64,000 nt of DNA from F23-D06 sp045130275 (lineage in GTDB: Bacteria; Bacteroidota; Bacteroidia; Bacteroidales; WCHB1-69), in assembly GCA_045130275.1 (NCBI GenBank), contig JBGUPL010000133.1, positions 1 to 64,000 on the forward strand, read 5' to 3'. Below the pieces are notes generated by a model that ran no database searches, was not told the DNA's origin, and worked only from the letters and a program-made list of their open reading frames with translations. Below are positions 49,411-57,410 of this stretch, piece after piece (position 1 is the stretch's first letter; each line of letters opens with the position of its first letter). A program made the translations under genes and the position numbers.

Positions 49411-50001
49411 ATGGAATATATATTAATGATCATCGGAGCTGTGCTGGTCAACAACATCATCTTGGTGCAGTTCCTCGGTATATGCCCGTTTCTGGGCGTT
49501 TCCAGCAAGGTGAACACCGCCCTCGGCATGGGCGCGGCCGTCACGTTTGTCATGGCACTCGCCACGCTGGTCACCTCGCTGCTGCAGAAATATGTTCTGG
49601 TGCCCCTGAACATCACTTTCCTGCAGACCATCGTTTTCATCCTGGTCATCGCCAGTCTCGTGCAGATGGTGGAGATCATCCTCAAGAAGGTCAGCCCGTC
49701 GCTGTACCGCGCCTTGGGTGTTTTCCTGCCGTTGATCACGACCAACTGTGCCGTCCTCGGTGTCGCCATCAACGTCACCCAGCAGACGATCATCCCGGGC
49801 CACGGTTTCTCCGTGATTGACAACACGTTGTACGCTGTTGCCATCGCCATCGGTTTCACCCTTGCCATCACGATTTTCGCCGGTCTGCGCGAACAACTCG
49901 AATTGGTGGAAATTCCCAAGGGCATGAAGGGTGTTCCGATCGCGCTCATCACCGCTGGCATCCTCGCCATGGCGTTCATGGGATTCGCAAATTTAGTTTA
50001 G
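49411..50001 (+). CDS. rnfA: Rnf complex subunit A
   Basis: A 196-residue membrane protein with six helices, homologous to RnfE but with inverted topology. The start MEYILMIIGAVLVNNIILVQ, LGICPFLGVSSKVNTALGMG with the cysteine for the buried Fe centre, and PLITTNCAVLGVAINV are typical. Last gene of the cluster; a heptad tract begins at its TAG stop. Confidence 0.95.
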   Translation: MEYILMIIGAVLVNNIILVQFLGICPFLGVSSKVNTALGMGAAVTFVMALATLVTSLLQKYVLVPLNITFLQTIVFILVIASLVQMVEIILKKVSPSLYRALGVFLPLITTNCAVLGVAINVTQQTIIPGHGFSVIDNTLYAVAIAIGFTLAITIFAGLREQLELVEIPKGMKGVPIALITAGILAMAFMGFANLV

Positions 50002-50026
50002 GGTTTAGGGGTTAGAGTTTAAGGTC
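49999..50026 (+). repeat. Heptad tract anchored at the rnfA stop
   Basis: tagggtt, taggggt, tagagtt, taaggtc; the first TAG is the stop codon. Confidence 0.85.
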
Positions 50027-50036
50027 GAAAGACAAC

Positions 50037-51257
50037 ATGGAAGAGACAAATCATTCTGTAGAGGCGCGCCATGGCGCGTCTCTACCATCACAAAATAACG
50101 CATCCCAACAATCTCCGAAGAAGGTCCGCAAAAAGCGTTCCTTATGGAAGTTGTGGAAACGGTTGAAAGGCCGTACTAAATTCTATTTGATTGTATTACA
50201 CCTATTTGCGCTGGTTGGAGCGGGTATCCTCGGCGCATGGGCGTTTTTTGAGTTAGGGTTCACCAACAACAAGGGCGGCACAGACAAGAACAATCGTTAT
50301 CTGTCTGAGAATCAAAAATATACTGCGCAGTCCGATTCTATGGACAGTCAGGAGCAGATTCTGTATGACTACCGAAACCTTTCCATATTCCGCAAGTTCT
50401 ATCCGAAAAATGCCGACCTCATCTTCAAAGCGGCGCAACACAGCGACCGGCCTACCGCTGTGCAGGAGATGATTTATGCGGCGAACATGTACATGCAGGA
50501 CGATGATCACGCCAACGCTTACCGAAAAATGATTGCGGACATGGATAATATGGTGAAATCCAACAAGATGAAGCCATTCGAGGGGAATGTAATCCCTTGG
50601 ATGAACGACTCGGCATGGCCCGCGTTAAAAGCCGCCATTTTGAAGGATTCTGCCGTGATTTATGAGGCCGCGCGGCTCACCGGTGTGGAACCACGCCTCA
50701 TTGTGGGCTGCCTCGTGGGCGAACAAGTGCGGCTGTTCAACAGCAAGCGCGAAATGTTCAAACGCTACCTCGGTCCCATGAAGGTGCTTTCCGTGCAGTC
50801 GCAGTTCTCGCTCGGCGTCAACGGCATCAAGGACTTCACCGCCATGCAGGTGGAGCGCAACCTCACCGACACCGCCTCCATTTTCTACATGGGCAAGCCC
50901 TACGAACACATCCTCGACTTCCAAACCGCCGACCACCAGAGCGAACGGTTCAACCGGTTAACCAACTATCGAAATCACTTGTACTCATATATTTACACGG
51001 GCTGCATCCTGCATCAGACGATGCTGCAGTGGCGGCGTTCCGGCTACGACATCGTGAACCGCCCCGACATCCTGTTCACCCTCTTCAACCTCGGTTTCCA
51101 GGCTTCCAAACCGGGTCCTGACCCAAAATGCGGCGGGTCGCATATCACTGTACACGACGAAATCTACACCTTCGGGGTGATTTGCAACGACTTCTACTAT
51201 TCCGGCGAACTGGCTGAACAATTCCCGTTGAAAGCGAAACGCTTTGCTGATGAGTAA
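50037..51257 (+). CDS. Membrane-anchored protein, possibly lysozyme-like (transglycosylase-fold)
   Basis: A 406-residue protein with a short basic N-terminus (KKVRKKRSLWKLWKRLKGR), one membrane helix (about residues 52-74, LFALVGAGILGAWAFFELGF) and a large periplasmic part. The stretch YEAARLTGVEPRLIVGCLVGEQ and FSLGVNGIKDFTAMQVE recalls the helix-Glu-helix core and GxxGIxQ turn of lysozyme-fold proteins of the DUF1402 type, so peptidoglycan may be the target; this is inference from pattern only. Residues 7-17 are encoded by a GTAGAGACGC palindrome. No internal Met would retain the membrane helix, which supports the start at 50037. Overlaps the U32 gene by 8 bp. Confidence 0.6.
   Translation: MEETNHSVEARHGASLPSQNNASQQSPKKVRKKRSLWKLWKRLKGRTKFYLIVLHLFALVGAGILGAWAFFELGFTNNKGGTDKNNRYLSENQKYTAQSDSMDSQEQILYDYRNLSIFRKFYPKNADLIFKAAQHSDRPTAVQEMIYAANMYMQDDDHANAYRKMIADMDNMVKSNKMKPFEGNVIPWMNDSAWPALKAAILKDSAVIYEAARLTGVEPRLIVGCLVGEQVRLFNSKREMFKRYLGPMKVLSVQSQFSLGVNGIKDFTAMQVERNLTDTASIFYMGKPYEHILDFQTADHQSERFNRLTNYRNHLYSYIYTGCILHQTMLQWRRSGYDIVNRPDILFTLFNLGFQASKPGPDPKCGGSHITVHDEIYTFGVICNDFYYSGELAEQFPLKAKRFADE
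50058..50085. repeat. GTAGAGACGC palindrome copy 4, inside a coding sequence
   Basis: gtagaggcgcgcc (50058-50070) and ggcgcgtctctac (50073-50085) are inverted repeats around at, with one G:T mismatch. It is read as SVEARHGASLP in the host protein. Confidence 0.88.
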
Positions 51258-53079
51258 GATAGAGCTTCTTCTGCCCGCCAAAGACTTAACGACTGGCAAG
51301 ACCGCCATCAACCACGGGGCGGATGCCGTCTATATCGGAGCATCCTCTTTCGGGGCGCGACAGGCGGCGGGCAACTCCCTTCAAGACATCGAAACCTTAG
51401 TGCAATATGCCCATCTGTACGGCTCCAAAGTGCATGTTACTGTTAATACCGTGCTGTTTGACAACGAGTTGGAAGGCGCGCGCAAGCTGCTTTGGGAACT
51501 CTATAACATCGGGGTGGATGCTGTTTTGATTCAGGATTTAGGGCTCCTGAAACCCGACATTCCGCCCATCGCCTTGCACGCGAGCACGCAATGCCACAAC
51601 CATTCCGTAGAGCGGATCCAGTTTCTTGAAAAGCTGGGCTTTACCCGTGCCGTCTTGGCCCGCGAGACCGATTTGGAAACCATCCAACAAATTCATAATC
51701 AGACAAATATCGAGCTAGAGGCTTTTGTGCACGGCGCGTTGTGCGTATGCTACAGCGGACAGTGCTACATCAGCCGGATGATGACGGGACGGAGCGGCAA
51801 CCGGGGCGAGTGCGCGCAGATCTGCCGCACCCGTTTCGACCTGCAGGATGCCACCGGTAAAACATTGATACACAACAAACATTTACTGTCGCTAAAGGAT
51901 ATGTGCCGCGTCGATTATCTTGAAGAGATGATGAAAGCCGGCATCGTCTCCTTCAAAGTCGAAGGACGCTTGAAAAACGAGAGTTATGTCAAGAACGTGA
52001 CCGCATTTTACCGGCAGAAATTGGACGCTATCCTTGACGGAAACACTGATTATCAACCTGTTGGCAGCGGCACAACGCGTTTCTTTTTCACCCCCGACCT
52101 CCACAAAACCTTCAACCGCGAATACACCTCCTACTTTATTGACGGCTACCGCGATCCCGTGGGTTCCATGTCCTCTTTCGACACCCCAAAAGCGATTGGC
52201 GAACCTATCGGTTTTTTGAACCAAATCAATGGAAAATATTTTTTTGAGGCAACAGGCAATAGGCAACAGGCAATAGCAAACGGCGACGGTCTCTGTTTCA
52301 TCAACGCAGACGGCGAATTGGAAGGTTTTTTGGTCAATGGTGTGGAGGGGGACAGGATTTTCCCGCAAAAGCCATTGTCCCGTTTTCAAAAGGTGAAATT
52401 ATACCGCAATATTGACAAGAATTTCGAGAAGATATTGTCCGGGAAGACGGCAGAGCGGAAGATTGCGGTGGATATTCTTTTTGAGCAAATCACCGGCGGC
52501 GTGCGGCTCACGCTAACCGATGAGGACGGATGTTCCACAACCATCACAGAATCCATCGAATACACAGCCGCGCAGCAGCCGGAGAAGATGACGGAGACCT
52601 TGCGCACCGCGTTGTCAAAGTTGGGCGGGACTCCGTTCGAAGCCCGCAGCATCAGCATTCCGAAATGCACTGCCTTTTTACGTGCCGGCTACATCAACGA
52701 GCTGAAATCCAAAGCGGTGGAACAACTGATCTCCACCCGCATCGCGCATTTTCGTCCGCAGGACATACCGCTGCACTACTCCCCCACCCCGTTTTTCCAA
52801 AAGGCCGACTATCTGCGGAACATCACCAACGAAGCGCACAAATCCGTATATGAGGACTTCGGCGCGACGGACATTGAGTACGGGTTGGACAAGACCGAGG
52901 ATTACGCAGGCAAGGCCGTGATGACCTGCAAGTACTGTCTGCGCTACGAGTTGGGTTGGTGCCATCGTCGCATAGACGGTTCGAAAGCGCCCAACGATCC
53001 ACTGTATTTGGTATCCGGCAAGCGTCGGTTCCGCTTGGAATTCGACTGCGGGCAGTGCGTGATGAGGGTGATTGGATAG
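51250..53079 (+). CDS. U32 family protein (RlhA/TrhP type RNA hydroxylase)
   Basis: A 609-residue protein of family U32, once called peptidases but now known to hydroxylate RNA (RlhA on 23S rRNA C2501, TrhP on tRNA wobble uridine). The N-terminal TIM barrel shows ELLLPAKDLTTGKTAINHGA and GADAVYIGASSFGARQAA. Cysteines for the iron-sulfur cluster are in HGALCVCYSGQC and GECAQICRTRF; further cysteines follow at the C-terminus (CKYCLRYELGWC, FDCGQCVM). Which RNA is modified cannot be decided. Residues around 335-344 (ATGNRQQAIA) are encoded by a heptad tract inserted in frame. Start at 51250 overlaps the preceding gene. Confidence 0.88.
   Translation: MSKIELLLPAKDLTTGKTAINHGADAVYIGASSFGARQAAGNSLQDIETLVQYAHLYGSKVHVTVNTVLFDNELEGARKLLWELYNIGVDAVLIQDLGLLKPDIPPIALHASTQCHNHSVERIQFLEKLGFTRAVLARETDLETIQQIHNQTNIELEAFVHGALCVCYSGQCYISRMMTGRSGNRGECAQICRTRFDLQDATGKTLIHNKHLLSLKDMCRVDYLEEMMKAGIVSFKVEGRLKNESYVKNVTAFYRQKLDAILDGNTDYQPVGSGTTRFFFTPDLHKTFNREYTSYFIDGYRDPVGSMSSFDTPKAIGEPIGFLNQINGKYFFEATGNRQQAIANGDGLCFINADGELEGFLVNGVEGDRIFPQKPLSRFQKVKLYRNIDKNFEKILSGKTAERKIAVDILFEQITGGVRLTLTDEDGCSTTITESIEYTAAQQPEKMTETLRTALSKLGGTPFEARSISIPKCTAFLRAGYINELKSKAVEQLISTRIAHFRPQDIPLHYSPTPFFQKADYLRNITNEAHKSVYEDFGATDIEYGLDKTEDYAGKAVMTCKYCLRYELGWCHRRIDGSKAPNDPLYLVSGKRRFRLEFDCGQCVMRVIG
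52247..52281 (+). repeat. Heptad tract within the U32 reading frame
   Basis: aggcaac, aggcaat, aggcaac, aggcaat and a degenerate agcaaac unit (28 bp exact, about 35 bp in all). Same unit as the tract at 34886-34941. Confidence 0.92.
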
Positions 53080-53087
53080 TTTTCCCG

Positions 53088-53657
53088 TTATTCGTCTTCC
53101 GAATCTTCCTCCATCCGACAAATCTCCCGTGTCGTCTTCCTCGCCTCTTTCCAGCGCGGGAAGTACTTGTCCATCAACTGGTGGAAGCGTTTGTTATGGC
53201 TGGGTTCCAGCAGGTGGCATAGTTCGTGCACCACGATGTGTTCCACGCACCATTCCGGCAACAGCAACACGTAGGCGGAGAAGCAGATGGTACGGTTTCT
53301 CACGTTGCAAACGCCCCAACGCGAAATCATCGGCTTGTACCAGATTCCACGCGGTTTCACGCCCATCACTTTCGAATGCCGATCCACCATAGGTTCCACT
53401 AGGCTCTTTAGTCGCTGCAGCGCCTCGTCGGCCTGTTCCCGTGTGGTCAGGGGCAGTCGGTTGTAGAATTCCGCCCGCTGTTTCTGCCGTTCGTACACCT
53501 TCTTGCGGGCCTCGGCAATCCAGTCGCGATGTTCTTCGATGAACTTTTCCACCTCCCTTTTCGGCACCCCTATGGGCACGGAAACATGCACATCGCCGTT
53601 TTTCACGACGCGCATCGACATTCGGCGGGTTCTACGGTATGTGATTTCGATGGACAT
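53088..53657 (-). CDS. YgjP-like metallopeptidase (M48/DUF45 type)
   Basis: A 189-residue predicted zinc protease. The start reads EITYRRTRRMSMRVVKNGDV and the active site is VVHELCHLLEPSHNKRFHQLM: the HExxH-type HELCH plus a downstream histidine in PSHNKRFH form the zinc site. Family members such as YgjP are small cytoplasmic SprT/WSS1-like enzymes whose substrates are poorly known. The last eight residues are acidic. Its promoter is back to back with the ATPase gene. Confidence 0.88.
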   Translation of the reverse strand: MSIEITYRRTRRMSMRVVKNGDVHVSVPIGVPKREVEKFIEEHRDWIAEARKKVYERQKQRAEFYNRLPLTTREQADEALQRLKSLVEPMVDRHSKVMGVKPRGIWYKPMISRWGVCNVRNRTICFSAYVLLLPEWCVEHIVVHELCHLLEPSHNKRFHQLMDKYFPRWKEARKTTREICRMEEDSEDE

Positions 53658-53691
53658 TTCCGTTGTATAATCTTTCGTGACTTTTGCGATG

Positions 53692-53699
53692 CAAAAATA
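53692..53699 (-). promoter_or_regulatory. -7 element of the metallopeptidase gene
   Basis: On the minus strand TATTTTTG followed by CATCG, 35 bp before the ATG at 53657. Confidence 0.5.
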
Positions 53700-53796
53700 C
53701 GAAAATCATCTTAATTTGGCTTTGGCTCTTGACAACAAGCCGTTACCCACGTGCCAAAAGCCAACCGTCAACAGCCGTATGTGTGCATAAATTATG

Positions 53797-53804
53797 TACT
53801 TTTG
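53797..53804 (+). promoter_or_regulatory. -7 element of the ATPase gene
   Basis: TACTTTTG followed by CCGCG, 26 bp before the ATG at 53830. It overlaps an upstream in-frame start candidate, which is therefore rejected. Confidence 0.5.
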
Positions 53805-53829
53805 CCGCGCTTTTCAATTGATTGTCCTT

Positions 53830-54462
53830 ATGATAACCAAAATCGTGCTCACCGGCGGCCCGTGTGCCGGCAAAACCACCACCAACGAGCGTATCGAGGA
53901 GTTCTTCACCAAAGTCGGATACGCTGTTTTCACGCTTCCCGAGGCGGCCACCTTGTTCATCAAGGCGGGCGCGGAGTTCCTCACCCAAGACCGTCACCTC
54001 TATTTCGAGATCCACAAGAACATGATACAGTTCCTGCTGCAGATGGAGGAGGCCTTCTACCATATCGCCGAGGCGTGCGGCAAGCCCGCCCTCATCGTCA
54101 ACGACCGCGGAGCGATGGACATTTCCGCCTACATGGACCCGGAGGACTGGCAGGAGTTGCTGCGCCAGACGGGGCATACGGAAGAAGAGCTGATGAGCCG
54201 TTACAAGGCGGTCTTCCACCTATGCACCAGTGCCAAAGGCGCCCCCCACAGCTACACCCTGAGCAACAATTCCGCCCGCATGGAGGAGACCCTCGCGGAG
54301 GCCATCCAAGTGGATGACAACCTCATCAAATCCTGGCAAAAACACCCGAACCTGCACCTCATCGAGTCGGAGGAGTTCGTCAAGGACAAAATCGACAAAG
54401 TGCTGATCGGCATTGCCCGCGAATTGGGCATCCAGGATTCCGTCCACGATCTTATTTTTTAG
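53830..54462 (+). CDS. P-loop ATPase/kinase (AAA_28, Ttd14/NadR-like)
   Basis: A 210-residue P-loop protein. It starts ITKIVLTGGPCAGKTTTNERI with a Walker A motif GGPCAGKT. ALIVNDRGAMDISAYM resembles the Walker B/lid region of nucleoside-monophosphate and deoxynucleoside kinases, and the end LIESEEFVKDKIDKVLIGIARELG is also kinase-like. Members of this group include the lipid- and GTP-binding protein Ttd14 and the NadR kinase domain, so the phosphate acceptor is not clear. A single copy of the tract unit taggcaa, followed by cagacgg, begins at the stop codon. Convergent with the next gene after 11 bp. Confidence 0.75.
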   Translation: MITKIVLTGGPCAGKTTTNERIEEFFTKVGYAVFTLPEAATLFIKAGAEFLTQDRHLYFEIHKNMIQFLLQMEEAFYHIAEACGKPALIVNDRGAMDISAYMDPEDWQELLRQTGHTEEELMSRYKAVFHLCTSAKGAPHSYTLSNNSARMEETLAEAIQVDDNLIKSWQKHPNLHLIESEEFVKDKIDKVLIGIARELGIQDSVHDLIF

Positions 54463-54473
54463 GCAACAGACGG

Positions 54474-56441
54474 TTAAAATCGGTACATTCCTTGTACCTT
54501 CACCTCTGTCTTGTGCGGCTTGTCGATTTCATTCAGGCCACTGCTGATAGTTTCCCGGTTCAGGTAGTGTGTCCGGGCCACGCGCAACCAGATGCTGAAG
54601 TTCTGAATCTTGTACCGCAACATCAGACAGGCGCGTATGCCTTGGTAATAATATGATCCTACCGTAAAGGCGTAATAGACATCGTTTTCGTAGGCGTACA
54701 ACCGCTCGTCATAGCTATCGGTGTCGAAATAGGCGACCCGCAAATGCAGGCTGATCTTCGGTTTTGGGAAGTTGAACGCCAAGTCCTGGTACATCAGCAC
54801 CCCCTTGCGCCATCGAGCCTCACAAGAGCCCTTGTTGAGCACCATACCGCATTCTGTCTTTGTGTCCAAAAAAGGCAAAGGGGAACACGTCCATTGCAGA
54901 CGGAAACGGTGGCGGCATTGCTCGGTCAGACGGTGCAAATGCGGATCCTCATTCTCGTTTTTAGGTTTTGTTTTCCACTGATAACGGATCATCAACATAC
55001 TCTTGCGTGACAGTGTAAGATTCAGTGCGCCGCCAGCGTCCATACCCGGCACGGGCGCGTCAGTCCTGTAACTCAACCATTGAAGTCGGTAATAGTCGAA
55101 GAAGATATCGGTCTCCGCATTGCGTGACAGAACCAGATGTCCCGCGAGGTAAACCCCGAACTCCCCGCAATCCCCTGACGAAGCCCGGAAGCCGCTCCCC
55201 ATAGGCGATTGGTATCCTGTGGCGTAGTAGCGCAGCAACGCCGAAACCTTCATCACGGGTGACACCGGGACGGTTGTAGCCTGCAACAGCGCCAGCCGGC
55301 CCTTTTCGTTCACCGCCGCTTCGCCAAACAGCAACGCCTTTCCGGCAATCACCTGATACGACAAACCGGCATTCAGCCTGTCGGGGTGGAACAGGGACAG
55401 ACACCGTTGCCGCCAGGTCGCGCTGTCCGCAAAAGACCCATAGCAGATAAGTTGTCCGCCCAAGCTGAAGCGCGCCCGGCGATAAGAGAGGGATCCTCCT
55501 AGAGCGGTATTCTTGCATTCGGTAATCCGTCCTGCGAAGGCACTTCCCGACCACGATGCGCCACCCACTGTCAGGGCGCCACCTCTGAAGAGGCTGCTTT
55601 CATTGGTGGTGGCCACAGGCCTTATCCCGTCGCCGAACCGCCGCATGGCCGAGACGCCCGCCCCTCTGCCCGACATCATGGAAGGCCCCAACACGACCCC
55701 TTGCCCGTAATTCAGCCGGTAGTCCCCGAGCACCGCACACTTCACCCAGCGGATGTTCTTCAGATAAACCGAACCCGAATAATGGTCGAAGCCTTTCCGC
55801 TGCGCTCCTCTGAAGAAAGCCTCTCCCGCATCTTTCTCACCTGCAATCCTGAATCCAAAATGCTGGCGTATTTGGTAATCATAACGAAATTGCACGTGCG
55901 CGGGTGATCCGGCATAATGGTTCGCCCGCGCCGTATCGTAACCCGCCTGCCGCTCCACAAACTGTCCGTACCTTATCCAAAACACGTTCTTTCCCACCTT
56001 CAACAACCGCTTCAAGGTCGGACGTTCATTCGGTGGCGGCTCCACCACCGCCCTCGCCGACAAATAACGCATATCAGCATCTGAGAAACCATTTACAGCA
56101 GGCAATTCAAAAAGACTATACAGCTGGCCATGTTCCTCAATGTACAATTGAAGCTGATAATATTGATAATCCGTTAGATGCAGTCGATTGACAGCGACCT
56201 CGTAACTCAAATCGTTCAGGTTGGGCTTGGAGCCTTGGCGCATATCCTCTATCCGCTCAAGCAGTTCTTCCGCAGCGCCCTCGGCATCCTCTAACCCTTC
56301 CACATCCCCCGTTCCTTCCCACTGAACCTCCCAATTCCCGACAACTTCCTCCATCACCTGCGTCGAATCCCACTGCGCATGGGTCTTCACTCCCGCGAAG
56401 ACCATAAAAAACAAGAATGTTATGATATATTCAGTTTTCAT
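54474..56441 (-). CDS. Outer membrane beta-barrel protein with N-terminal helix-hairpin-helix region
   Basis: A 655-residue protein: signal peptide (YIITFLFFMVFAGVKTHAQ), an acidic segment (residues 22-60), then ELLERIEDMRQGSKPNLNDLS and LYSLFELPAVNGFSDADMRYLS, two short helix-hairpin-helix-like motifs as in ComEA. From about residue 150 the chain is a series of amphipathic strands (FWIRYGQFVERQAGYD, NYGQGVVLGPSMMSGRGAGVS) ending in EVKVQGMYRF with a final Phe, as in outer membrane barrels. Proteins with this layout are common in Bacteroidota; a DNA-uptake role has been speculated from the HhH motif but is not shown. Start at 56441 chosen for its signal peptide. Confidence 0.78.
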   Translation of the reverse strand: MKTEYIITFLFFMVFAGVKTHAQWDSTQVMEEVVGNWEVQWEGTGDVEGLEDAEGAAEELLERIEDMRQGSKPNLNDLSYEVAVNRLHLTDYQYYQLQLYIEEHGQLYSLFELPAVNGFSDADMRYLSARAVVEPPPNERPTLKRLLKVGKNVFWIRYGQFVERQAGYDTARANHYAGSPAHVQFRYDYQIRQHFGFRIAGEKDAGEAFFRGAQRKGFDHYSGSVYLKNIRWVKCAVLGDYRLNYGQGVVLGPSMMSGRGAGVSAMRRFGDGIRPVATTNESSLFRGGALTVGGASWSGSAFAGRITECKNTALGGSLSYRRARFSLGGQLICYGSFADSATWRQRCLSLFHPDRLNAGLSYQVIAGKALLFGEAAVNEKGRLALLQATTVPVSPVMKVSALLRYYATGYQSPMGSGFRASSGDCGEFGVYLAGHLVLSRNAETDIFFDYYRLQWLSYRTDAPVPGMDAGGALNLTLSRKSMLMIRYQWKTKPKNENEDPHLHRLTEQCRHRFRLQWTCSPLPFLDTKTECGMVLNKGSCEARWRKGVLMYQDLAFNFPKPKISLHLRVAYFDTDSYDERLYAYENDVYYAFTVGSYYYQGIRACLMLRYKIQNFSIWLRVARTHYLNRETISSGLNEIDKPHKTEVKVQGMYRF

Positions 56442-56455
56442 TGTTTTGGATGATT

Positions 56456-56490
56456 TTAACATTCGACTATTGACTTCGACTATTGACTTC
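56456..56490 (-). repeat. 13-bp GACTATTGACTTC repeat encoding a protein C-terminus
   Basis: On the plus strand ttcgactattgac occurs twice in direct succession. On the minus strand it encodes the last seven residues (EVNSRSQ) and the TAG stop of the gene 56467-57273. The same gactattgactt core occurs at 8773 and, reversed, at 31588. Confidence 0.8.
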
Positions 56491-57273
56491 GGTGCCTCCG
56501 CCAAAATACTCGACAGCGAGTTGTGGGGAGACTGAAATACGGTAATGCCAGGCAGCCTGTACGGAGAGCAGGAACCGGCCACAGAGCCACCCGACAAGCA
56601 ATCCCAAATGGCTGTTGGTGCATTCCGCCGCCACGAGCAGCGGTGGTGCAGGTTGGGACATCACACGGCATCCCACCTCCCATTCGCCGGGCAGTGTCTT
56701 GGACATTCTCAGCGACACCAGCAGTTTCCGAGTGGGCAAATACGCGCAACCGACGACGAACCTCATCGGTATAACCTCTTGTCCCACAACACCATACCGC
56801 AGCATAAACGGATTATAGGCGACCGCGTCAAGAAGCAGCTTTGAAGAAACTTTGCACGCCACGGCAAAATCCGCAGACAAGGAGTGTCGCGGAGGATATC
56901 CTCGGGCATGCGCCATCAAATAGAAAACCCTGGCCGTCATCGCGAAACGGTCTCCAAAATTCCTTCCATAGCCGGCACTCATTCGGAAATCCCCGTAATT
57001 CGCGTATCCATAATGGTTTACAGATAGGAAAACCGCGTTTTTCCGAAACGAAAACATCCCGAACACATCCGCAAACATCAGTTCTTTCATCCCGAAATCA
57101 TTTCTGAACCGAGAGCCAGCGTATGTGGGCGAAAAACAGCCCGCTGCAGGCGATTCGGCAGAAATCTCCGCACTATATGCATGCATAAGCGCATCCTGTG
57201 CCCAAAGCACATCCGCCAATGCCAGACACAACACGCTGAACACCAATATTTTCACTATATTTTTTGTTTTCAT
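56467..57273 (-). CDS. Exported beta-barrel-like protein (PorV/PorP-like layout), unknown function
   Basis: A 268-residue protein with a signal peptide (LVFSVLCLALADVLWAQD). The mature part starts with AYSAEISAESPAAGCFSPTYAGSRFRN and continues as short amphipathic strands (FLSVNHYGYANYGDFRMSAG, SLRMSKTLPGEWEVGCRV), a pattern like the small outer membrane proteins of the PorV/PorP kind; I cannot place it in a named family with confidence. The last seven residues are coded by a dispersed 13-bp repeat, so the natural end may have been near EYFGGGT. 25 bp upstream of the HhH barrel gene on the same strand, so probably one operon. Confidence 0.65.
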   Translation of the reverse strand: MKTKNIVKILVFSVLCLALADVLWAQDALMHAYSAEISAESPAAGCFSPTYAGSRFRNDFGMKELMFADVFGMFSFRKNAVFLSVNHYGYANYGDFRMSAGYGRNFGDRFAMTARVFYLMAHARGYPPRHSLSADFAVACKVSSKLLLDAVAYNPFMLRYGVVGQEVIPMRFVVGCAYLPTRKLLVSLRMSKTLPGEWEVGCRVMSQPAPPLLVAAECTNSHLGLLVGWLCGRFLLSVQAAWHYRISVSPQLAVEYFGGGTEVNSRSQ

Positions 57274-57296
57274 TATTAGTATATTTTGTTTCAAGG

Positions 57297-57327
57297 CAAA
57301 AATACATCAAAAGCGAGCCTTTGTCAA
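57297..57327 (-). promoter_or_regulatory. Promoter of the beta-barrel operon
   Basis: On the minus strand TTG (57325-57327, in cttgaca), 20-bp spacer, TATTTTTG (57297-57304) followed by CC. Leader about 20 nt. Confidence 0.65.
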
Positions 57328-57398
57328 GTTAAAAATTGTTAATTATTCAATATCATTATTTTTAATATATACAAGTGACATCATACCCGAATTAAGTG

Positions 57399-57406
57399 TA
57401 TTTTTG
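57399..57406 (+). promoter_or_regulatory. -7 element of queA, implying a leaderless mRNA
   Basis: TATTTTTG ends 4 bp before the queA ATG at 57411. With the usual Bacteroidota geometry transcription would start at or within a base or two of the ATG. Confidence 0.5.
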
Positions 57407-57410
57407 CGGC

